Of a DNA stretch of 11,006 nucleotides, positions 6,446-11,006 are shown one piece after another. Where the stretch lies: positions 1-11,006 of the forward strand of contig CALJMB010000371.1 in assembly GCA_937982515.1 (NCBI GenBank), in the 5' to 3' direction. This DNA is from an uncultured Balneolaceae bacterium (GTDB taxonomy: Bacteria; Bacteroidota; Rhodothermia; Balneolales; Balneolaceae). The position numbers and the translations under genes are program-made. How positions within the stretch are numbered: position 1 is the first letter of the stretch; every line of letters begins with the position of its first letter. Under the pieces are notes generated by a model, which saw only the letters and a list, made by a program, of their open reading frames with translations, did not search any database and was not told where the DNA came from.

Positions 6446-6943
6446 AGTCGATAAGTCTGTTTCTTGCTGTTGATTAAGGCAATTAAGAATATAGAAAGCA
6501 GCCGCCGGAATCAAGGTGAAGCCGGGGGACCCGCGATCTTGAGTCTAAGCATCCCCCCGATGCGAAGGAGGCCCGCTACAGGGGCACGGCGTCTCCCCTT
6601 CTGCATTCCGGGGGAGCAGGCGCTTCTTTCCCGGCACACCCTCTCAGGCTCTTTTTTCTGCTTCGGGCCACGATGATTCTATATCTATGGCATTTATAGC
6701 AGGTTACTATGAGCTCTATAGCAGGCTACTATGGGCGCTATAGTAAGCTGCTATGAGTTCTGTAGTAAGCTACTATGAGTTCTATAGTAAGCTACTATAG
6801 GCGCCATAGCAAGGTACTATGGCCGCTATAGCAGGCTGCTATAGGTGTAGATAGTTACAACGATCGGAGGCCAGAAGCGTGGCTTTCCCCAAATAGAAAG
6901 CTTCCGCCCGGGATGGCAGGCTTTATGCATGCGGCAGGCTCTG
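6446..6943. other. 498-bp noncoding stretch between thiE and the Tat-protein gene
   Basis: No gene is visible. From right to left: 6849-6943 has no clear structure apart from AGCCTGCC occurring twice on the minus strand just after the thiE stop. 6695-6848 is the tandem palindromic array. 6490-6690 is GC-rich text with small hairpins, such as GCATC/GATGC around CCCCC (6549-6563) and CTCCCC facing GGGGAG (6594-6616). 6446-6489 is the AT-richer leader of the Tat-protein gene. A promoter for that gene should lie somewhere here, but I cannot assign one. Confidence 0.65.
6695..6848. repeat. Tandem array of seven 22-bp palindromic units (array A)
   Basis: Seven contiguous units of exactly 22 bp start at 6695, 6717, 6739, 6761, 6783, 6805 and 6827. 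Each has a 17-nt dyad, consensus TATAGYARGCTACTATR, plus a 5-nt linker such as GGCGC or GAGTT. Unit 5 (TATAGTA-AGC-TACTATA) and unit 7 (TATAGCA-GGC-TGCTATA) have perfect 7-bp arms that differ by a paired T-A to C-G change. Unit 6 swaps the outermost pair to C-G. Other units have one or two weak pairs. The array lies 250 bp upstream of the Tat-protein gene and about 95 bp downstream of thiE. The 22-bp pitch is close to two helical turns, so the dyads would lie on roughly one face of the DNA. It might be an operator array, a structured RNA, or a non-functional expanded repeat. Confidence 0.92.
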
Positions 6944-7564
6944 CTACCGGAATAAATCCACAAGCAGGCGGGCGGCTTTCTCGGGGTCGTCTGCTTTGCA
7001 GATGGCCGAGGAAACGGCGATCATATCCGCTCCGGCTTCAATAACCTGTGGCGCATTTAACAGTGTGATGCCCCCTATCGCCACCACCGGTACAGATACG
7101 GCCTGGCGTACCTGTTTGAGGATATCCAGTCCGCGGGGGACATAGGGTTTGTGCTTGGTACGGGTTTCGAAGATATGTCCCAGAGCAACGTAATCCGCTC
7201 CTTCGCGCTCTACCTGCACGGCTTCCTCTACCGCGGATGAGGTTCCGCCTATAATCATGCCGCCCAATAGCCGCCGGGCTACAGGTATAGGGAGGTCGTC
7301 CCGGCCCAGGTGCACCCCGTCCGCCCCGCCGGCCAGAACAAGATCCGGGCGGTCATTAACGATAAGAATCGTGTCTGAACCCGCCGTCTCTTCAGCCATG
7401 CCCCGCACATGGTTCAGCGCCTCAGCCGCCGGGGCGTCTTTATCGCGGAACTGTACCATCCGCACGCCCGCCTGTACGGCCTGGCGGGTCAGCTCTTTAT
7501 GAGAGAATCGCTGTTGTATGCGGGTATCGGTGATGAGATAAACACCGCGTAATTTTTTGGTCAT
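6944..7564 (-). CDS. thiE: Thiamine-phosphate synthase ThiE
   Basis: ThiE joins HMP-pyrophosphate to the thiazole phosphate to give thiamine phosphate, in the cytosol. The 206-aa TIM-barrel protein has the full active-site set: VQFRDK (37-42), the Mg ligand in VNDRPDL (N70-D71), GVHLGRDD (83-90) with the second acidic Mg site, IGGTSS (105-110), TRTK (134-137), VAIGGI (161-166) and VSSAI (184-188). This complete metal site is why I call this copy ThiE rather than the neighbour at 7652. It also has GHIF at 129-132, whose His aligns with the tautomerase His of Bacillus TenI. The ATG at 7564 fits the conserved VYLITD start. It is the last gene of the thiazole cluster, 87 bp after the TenI-like gene. 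Confidence 0.93.
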   Translation of the reverse strand: MTKKLRGVYLITDTRIQQRFSHKELTRQAVQAGVRMVQFRDKDAPAAEALNHVRGMAEETAGSDTILIVNDRPDLVLAGGADGVHLGRDDLPIPVARRLLGGMIIGGTSSAVEEAVQVEREGADYVALGHIFETRTKHKPYVPRGLDILKQVRQAVSVPVVAIGGITLLNAPQVIEAGADMIAVSSAICKADDPEKAARLLVDLFR

Positions 7565-7634
7565 AGTTTGTGTATTGAGGATTAAACGATCAGCCTGACA
7601 GAGTGTATATTGCGTATTCGGTAGTTTATCCCGC

Positions 7635-7668
7635 TGCTGGGCGATACGGAATCACAATCCGCCCAGCA
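7635..7668. repeat. 9-bp inverted repeat around the tenI-like stop codon
   Basis: TGCTGGGCG (7635-7643) and CGCCCAGCA (7660-7668) are perfect complements with a 16-nt loop. The TGA stop at 7652-7654 lies in the loop. The stem could slow or protect the transcript between the TenI-like gene and thiE, but no T-run follows, so it is only a candidate. Confidence 0.5.
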
Positions 7669-8278
7669 CCCGTTTCCACTCCTGCGCTCTTTGCCCGATC
7701 GATTCGGCCTGGAGCAGAGATGAAATACCTGCCACCCCGTAAGCGCCGGCTTCCAGGCAGGGCCGGGCACGTTCCGGGGTAATCCCTCCTACGGCATAGA
7801 CCGGAATGGAAACCGCACCGGCCACCGCCTTCAGCCGGCTGATTCCCTGCGGATCTCCATACTTCATTTTTGAGGGGGTCTGATATACCGGTCCGAAGAG
7901 CAGAAAATCGGCCCCGCCGGCTGCCGCCTGTTCAGCCGCTTTCAGTGAATGCGTACTTGCTCCGATCAGCAGATTTGAACTCAGCCGGCGAACAGCCGCG
8001 GGCGCCAGCCCGGACTCGGGACAATGTACTCCATCGGCACCGACGGCAAGGGCAACATCAACCCGTTCATTGATGAACAGCCTGGCATGATACCTTAATG
8101 TGATGGTGCGCACTTCATCCGCCAGTTCGTACAGCTCCCTCCCGGGCAGCCCCTTCTCCCGGAGCTGAACCGCGCGAATGCCCTGCCGGCACGCCTCCGC
8201 CACAGCTTCCACAAGCGTGCGCCGGGTGCTCTGCTTCCGGTCGGTGATGAGGTAATATCTGAACTCCGGCTTATACAT
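7652..8278 (-). CDS. tenI: TenI-like ThiE paralogue, probable thiazole tautomerase
   Basis: This 208-aa TIM-barrel protein is a paralogue of ThiE. In TenI-type proteins the role is aromatisation of the thiazole made by ThiG. It keeps QLREKG (38-43), FINERVD (68-74), GASTHS (106-111), FGPVYQTPSK (128-137) and AVGGI (162-166). The ThiE Mg ligands are lost: Asp is Glu71 in NERVD, and the second acidic site is replaced in GVHCPESGL. That supports TenI over a second ThiE. Against it, the position of the TenI catalytic His (FGH) is Pro130. I chose the ATG at 8278, which overlaps the thiG stop by 8 nt and gives MYKPEFRYYLITD. An ATG at 8302 would add eight residues. The overlap argues for translation coupled to thiG. 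Confidence 0.85.
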   Translation of the reverse strand: MYKPEFRYYLITDRKQSTRRTLVEAVAEACRQGIRAVQLREKGLPGRELYELADEVRTITLRYHARLFINERVDVALAVGADGVHCPESGLAPAAVRRLSSNLLIGASTHSLKAAEQAAAGGADFLLFGPVYQTPSKMKYGDPQGISRLKAVAGAVSIPVYAVGGITPERARPCLEAGAYGVAGISSLLQAESIGQRAQEWKRVLGGL

Positions 8279-9065
8279 CGGGACTGCTCCGCGGCACCTC
8301 AATGCGGCCCTCCATAGGGCTGGATGCCTTGGCGTAGAGCCTCCGTGGTATCCGGCCGGATTCGTACGCCAGCCGTCCCGCCTGAACGGCCAGCTTCATA
8401 GCCTCTGCCATCGATACCGGGTGCTCGGCCTGCGAGATGGCGCTGTTCATCAGCACGGCATCCATACCCAGCTCCATGGCGATGGCCGCATCCGATGCCG
8501 TGCCCACTCCCGCGTCAACGATAACGGGCACATCCACCTGCTCGCGGATGATCTGCAGGTTGTAGGGGTTTCGAATGCCCATTCCCGAGCCTATGGGCGC
8601 CCCCAGAGGCATGACGGCCGCGCAGCCCATATCGGCCAGCTTCCGGCAGGTGATGGGGTCGTCATTGGCATAGGGCAGCACGGTAAATCCTTCCAAAAGC
8701 AGCTGTTCGGCCGCCTTCAGTAATTCGGGTACATCGGGGAATAACGTCTCGTCGTCGCCAATTACTTCCAGTTTCACCCAATCCGTTCCCAACGCTTCGC
8801 GGCCAAGCTGCGCGGTGAGTACAGCCTCCTTAGCCGTATAACAGCCGGCTGTGTTGGGAATGATAAAGTAGTTATCCTCTTCCAGGTACTTCAGGATATT
8901 TTCGCCGCCGTCAAGATCGAGGTTCGCCCGGCGTATGGCTACCGTAACCAGCTCTGTTCCGCCGGCTTTCAGCGCCCGGCGCATGGTTTCCGGATCCGGA
9001 AAACGCGCGCTGCCTATGAGCAGGCGTGAGTTAAAGGTTTTGTCTGCTATTTTCAGTGGTTCCAT
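8271..9065 (-). CDS. thiG: Thiazole synthase ThiG
   Basis: ThiG condenses deoxyxylulose 5-phosphate, dehydroglycine and ThiS thiocarboxylate to the thiamine thiazole in the cytosol. The 264-aa product has the family hallmarks: LLIGSARF in the first strand (15-22), PNTAGC (70-75), DWVKLEVI with the Schiff-base lysine K98, VLPYANDDP (129-137), PLGAPIGSG (153-161), DAGVGTASDAA (184-194) and LMNSAIS (205-211). The length is normal. The ATG at 9065 is the only sensible start. The C-terminal codons overlap the start of the TenI-like gene. Upstream, 326 bp of repeat-rich DNA separates it from thiS, an unusually large gap for genes whose products form one enzyme system. Confidence 0.97.
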   Translation of the reverse strand: MEPLKIADKTFNSRLLIGSARFPDPETMRRALKAGGTELVTVAIRRANLDLDGGENILKYLEEDNYFIIPNTAGCYTAKEAVLTAQLGREALGTDWVKLEVIGDDETLFPDVPELLKAAEQLLLEGFTVLPYANDDPITCRKLADMGCAAVMPLGAPIGSGMGIRNPYNLQIIREQVDVPVIVDAGVGTASDAAIAMELGMDAVLMNSAISQAEHPVSMAEAMKLAVQAGRLAYESGRIPRRLYAKASSPMEGRIEVPRSSPDV

Positions 9066-9130
9066 AGGTGTGGATTAAGAAATTCGATTACATGAGTTCG
9101 GTATAAGGCACTTTTAATGCTCCCTCTTCG

Positions 9131-9173
9131 GAAATAACCCTTACAGGGTTCGGAACCCTGTAAGGGTTATTTC
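9131..9173. repeat. Perfect palindrome, 21-bp arms around one base
   Basis: The arm at 9131-9151 (GAAATAACCC, then TTACAGGGTTC) is the exact reverse complement of 9153-9173, with a single G at 9152. It lies 66-108 bp upstream of the thiG start. There is no T-run beyond the stem on the minus strand. The perfection of both arms suggests recent origin or strong constraint. CCCTTACAGGGTT-type repeats are, from memory, common dispersed elements in related genomes. Confidence 0.9.
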
Positions 9174-9231
9174 GGAGCCCCCGTGCCCCCTAAAAAACGC
9201 CGTTTAGAGGCCGCTGTAAGCTCCTTCGGAC

Positions 9232-9391
9232 GGAGATTGTAATCTCCGTCCTTCCAAGATTATGGTCTCCATCCTTCCGAGCACATAATCTCCGTGCCTC
9301 GGAGATTATGATCTCCGTACCTCCGAGATTACGTGCTCCGTACCCCGGAGATTACGTGCTCCGTCGCACGGAGACGGCAGGCTCCGGATGG
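9232..9391. repeat. Tandem array of about seven 22-24-bp dyad units (array B)
   Basis: Units begin at about 9232, 9256, 9279, 9301, 9325, 9347 and 9370, with lengths of 22-24 bp. The consensus is GGAGATTAYGATCTCCGTRC, and the seventh unit is degenerate. Unit 1 sits in a perfect hairpin with 10-bp arms, GGACGGAGAT and ATCTCCGTCC, around TGTA (9228-9251). Unit 4 is GGAGAT-TATG-ATCTCC. Units 5 and 6 share GAGATTACGTGCTCCGT, and unit 3 carries GAGCACATAATCTCC, which is close to the reverse complement of that motif. The array starts right after the thiS stop codon and ends about 167 bp before thiG. Its sequence is unrelated to array A, but its layout is similar. Confidence 0.85.
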
Positions 9392-9595
9392 CTACCCGCC
9401 CTGGGTGGCGCGCACAATCTCTATGACATCGGCCTCGCTGAGATGGTGCTCGTGCCAGCGTTCTTTGGGAACAACCGTACCGTTAATGGCGATGGCTACT
9501 CCCTTGTCTCCGCCTTTCATATTCTGCCGGCTGATCAGCTCATGAATCGTTACCGCTTCTGTTGTGATCTCTTCACCGTTGATTTTTACGTTCAT
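9392..9595 (-). CDS. thiS: Sulfur carrier protein ThiS
   Basis: ThiS is a small ubiquitin-fold carrier. Its C terminus is adenylated by ThiF and converted to a thiocarboxylate that donates sulfur to ThiG. The 67-aa product starts MNVKINGEE, contains VAIAINGTVVPKERW (33-47) and LSEADVIEIVRATQGG, and ends in the required Gly-Gly. Length and ending are typical. The ATG at 9595 is the natural start. A ThiF partner is not in the window. It is flanked by large spacers: 274 bp to thiO and 326 bp to thiG. Confidence 0.96.
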   Translation of the reverse strand: MNVKINGEEITTEAVTIHELISRQNMKGGDKGVAIAINGTVVPKERWHEHHLSEADVIEIVRATQGG

Positions 9596-9674
9596 GATGC
9601 AAGTTGTTAAGTGTTAGTTTTGATGACCTGTTGTGTAATTCAATTCTGTTATATACGTGCCAGAACACCCCTCA

Positions 9675-9720
9675 GATCGAATGAGGAACGGCTCATTCGA
9701 TCATCTCCCCTCAAGGGGAG
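9675..9720. repeat. Two adjacent hairpins
   Basis: The first has 11-bp perfect arms at 9675-9685 and 9692-9702 around GAACGG. The second has 6-bp GC-rich arms at 9705-9710 and 9715-9720 around TCAA. They are two bases apart. In minus-strand RNA they lie between thiO and thiS. No T-run follows. Confidence 0.75.
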
Positions 9721-9776
9721 AAGGGATCCTTCCCCCTTAACAAAGCCGGGCTAAGGGCTTGTCCCCCGCCCTTCCC

Positions 9777-9798
9777 GGGGCGTATGGCGATACGCCCC
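9777..9798. repeat. GGGCGTAT hairpin repeat, copy 2
   Basis: The arms GGGGCGTAT and ATACGCCCC enclose the loop GGCG, followed by TA. It matches the copy at 146-165 except for a compensated innermost base pair (T-A here, C-G there) and one extra outer G-C pair. Confidence 0.8.
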
Positions 9799-9869
9799 TA
9801 CAGATATCTGCTGTATGCATCCGTTCAACCCGCGCAGAACGTGTCCGACAACTGGCAGATCCGCGGCCT

Positions 9870-10997
9870 TTATGCGCGTTGTTTACGGTTCTTCTGGAAA
9901 CGGTTCGGGCGGAACGGATGCAATATATTCGGTATGTCGCGATTCAGTATCTCATCTGTCAATGCATAAACGGTTGCCGGGGTTAAAAGAATTCCGTGGC
10001 GATAGTGTCCTGTGGCGTAATACAGTCCTTCTGTTTCAGATTGCCCTATAACCGGCATATGGTCGCGGCTGGCGGGACGTAAGCCGGCTGTAATCTCCAT
10101 CAGCGGCAGATCGTAGATAGAGGGAACAGCTTCCCAGCTCTCTTCCAGCAGCTCTTTTACCCCGCCGGCAGTAGGTACGGTATCGAACCCCTTTTCCTCG
10201 CTGGTAGCCCCCAGACGGATGGTTCCGTCTTCTTTGGGGACGAGATACATGCGCGGGGAACGGACGATGCCCTGCAAATCGCACTCGCCTGTTTTCTGCA
10301 GTGTGATGATTTGTCCCTTTACGGGGCGGACCGGCTGAACGGATGGGCCGGGGATCCCTGCAATCTGCCCCGACCAGCTGCCTGCGGCTACCACAACCGC
10401 ATCGCATTCAAAACGCCCGGATTCCGTGAGGATTCCCTTGGCTGCTCTGCCCGAACACGTTACCTCTTCTACCAGGCTGTGTTCTTTTAAACGTCCCCCG
10501 CAGGCCAAAAATGCCTGCTTCAGGCTTTGAATCAGCTGGCGGTTATCGATCTGGGCATCGTCCGGGAGCCACACAGCCGATACCACCCGGGGTGAGAGCA
10601 GCGGTTCGCGTTCCCGGGCCTCTGTGCCTGTGATCAGCTGTACCGTTAGTTCCAGCTTTTCCCTGAATGCGTACAGCCGCCTCAGGTACTCGGTATCGTC
10701 CCGGTCCGTGCCTATCAATAGTGTTCCGCACTGGTCGAATTTCGGTACATGAGGAGCATCTTCAGAGAGTTCGCCCAAAAAACGGGGATAGAGGCGCAGG
10801 CTTTCCCGGCCCAGCTTCATCAGCTCTATCTCCTCAAAACCTACCTCGGCATAAGGAGCCAGCATTCCCGCAGCTGCGCGGCTGGCCTGCTGTCCGGCCT
10901 CACCTCGTTCGTAGATTGTAACCTTCGCTCCCCTGCGGCTGAGCTGCCATCCGAGGGCCAGGCCGATAATTCCTCCTCCGATTATGGCTATGTTCAT
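9870..10997 (-). CDS. thiO: Glycine oxidase ThiO
   Basis: ThiO is an FAD enzyme that oxidises glycine with O2 to the imine used by ThiG for thiazole synthesis. The 375-aa product opens with the Rossmann motif IIGGGIIG (5-12) and the ribose-binding E30. It continues with ASRAAAGMLAP (38-48), a second FAD-contact segment VVVAAGSWSG (201-210), VRPVKGQI (223-230), AGLRPAS (304-310) and GHYRHGILLTP (330-340). R307 and R333 correspond to the arginines that hold the substrate carboxylate in Bacillus ThiO. The C terminus ends in a basic tail. The start at 10997 is complete, with only 9 bp before the window edge, so the promoter and any upstream thi genes lie outside. ThiO in place of ThiH indicates an oxygen-using route. 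Confidence 0.95.
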   Translation of the reverse strand: MNIAIIGGGIIGLALGWQLSRRGAKVTIYERGEAGQQASRAAAGMLAPYAEVGFEEIELMKLGRESLRLYPRFLGELSEDAPHVPKFDQCGTLLIGTDRDDTEYLRRLYAFREKLELTVQLITGTEAREREPLLSPRVVSAVWLPDDAQIDNRQLIQSLKQAFLACGGRLKEHSLVEEVTCSGRAAKGILTESGRFECDAVVVAAGSWSGQIAGIPGPSVQPVRPVKGQIITLQKTGECDLQGIVRSPRMYLVPKEDGTIRLGATSEEKGFDTVPTAGGVKELLEESWEAVPSIYDLPLMEITAGLRPASRDHMPVIGQSETEGLYYATGHYRHGILLTPATVYALTDEILNRDIPNILHPFRPNRFQKNRKQRA

Positions 10998-11006
10998 GGT
11001 GCTGGT

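Larger units (their letters stand above)
9066..9391. other. 326-bp noncoding gap between thiS and thiG
   Basis: No gene is visible. Just downstream of the thiS stop codon is a tandem array of dyads (9232-9391). Further toward thiG is a 43-nt palindrome (9131-9173). The last 65 bp before thiG are AT-richer and carry no clear ribosome-binding site. If thiO through thiE are one transcript, all of this is in the RNA and would be highly structured. Confidence 0.7.
9596..9869. repeat. Spacer between thiO and thiS with several hairpins
   Basis: No gene is visible in these 274 bp. It contains an 11-bp hairpin with a 6-nt loop at 9675-9702 (GATCGAATGAG and complement), a CTCCCC-TCAA-GGGGAG hairpin at 9705-9720, and copy 2 of the GGGCGTAY hairpin at 9777-9798, followed by the palindrome CAGATATCTG (9801-9810). 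The wording resembles common dispersed repeats. I looked for a TPP riboswitch here and did not find its conserved core. Confidence 0.7.

Noticed and set aside
6446..6514. Upstream start for the Tat-exported protein at 6514
   Set aside because: It would add 23 residues with no signal-peptide features ahead of a normal signal starting at 6445.
6560..6690. Possible TPP riboswitch, suggested by CCTGAGAGGG and CCTGCTCC...AATGCAG on the minus strand
   Set aside because: The conserved core around CTGATCTGGATAATGCCAGCGTAGGGA is not matched in order or spacing, and the gene downstream is not a thiamine gene. A covariance-model scan would settle it.
6695..6848. CRISPR array
   Set aside because: Units are contiguous with 5-nt linkers and variable dyads. 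There are no 25-40 nt unique spacers and no cas genes.
9131..9173. Intrinsic terminator between thiS and thiG
   Set aside because: The stem is long and perfect, but no T-run follows it on the minus strand and it sits inside a functional gene cluster.

Overview
The window carries nine convincing protein-coding genes, all on the minus strand, separated by spacers that are unusually rich in short inverted and tandem repeats. I see no rRNA, tRNA, CRISPR array, transposase or phage gene. Base composition is moderately GC-rich. None of the nine chosen starts has a clear Shine-Dalgarno sequence, and the spacers hold small palindromic repeats. Together with the gene content this suggests an aerobic heterotroph of the Bacteroidota/Rhodothermota type (for example Balneolia). 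That placement is an inference at moderate to low confidence.

Layout in plus-strand coordinates: 1-245 is a noncoding, repeat-rich block. 246-1541 is fumarylacetoacetase (tyrosine/homogentisate breakdown). 1542-1719 is a spacer holding a nested inverted repeat. 1720-2706 is a conserved protein of unknown function. 2920-4056 is the heme chaperone HemW. 4107-4652 is a gamma-class carbonic anhydrase-like hexapeptide protein. 4886-6445 is a Tat-exported protein that looks like an Ig-like domain joined to a beta-propeller. 6446-6943 is a long noncoding stretch with a seven-unit palindromic tandem array. 6944-10997 is a thiamine thiazole cluster, transcribed thiO, thiS, thiG, tenI-like, thiE.

How the genes work together: ThiO oxidises glycine to the imine using O2, ThiS carries the sulfur as a C-terminal thiocarboxylate, and ThiG condenses these with deoxyxylulose phosphate to the thiazole. 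A TenI-like protein may aromatise the thiazole, and ThiE joins it to the pyrimidine to give thiamine phosphate. thiC, thiD, thiF and any TPP riboswitch are not in the window and may lie upstream of thiO, beyond position 11006. Both the ThiO route to thiazole and the homogentisate route ending in Fah need molecular oxygen, which fits an aerobe. The fah, 328-aa, hemW, carbonic anhydrase and Tat-protein genes show no obvious shared pathway.

The most unusual feature is the noncoding DNA. Two arrays with unrelated sequences (6695-6848 and 9232-9391) each hold about seven tandem units of 22-24 bp, and each unit is built around a dyad. One array sits inside the thiamine cluster, between thiS and thiG. 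Nearly every other spacer carries a different hairpin or perfect palindrome.
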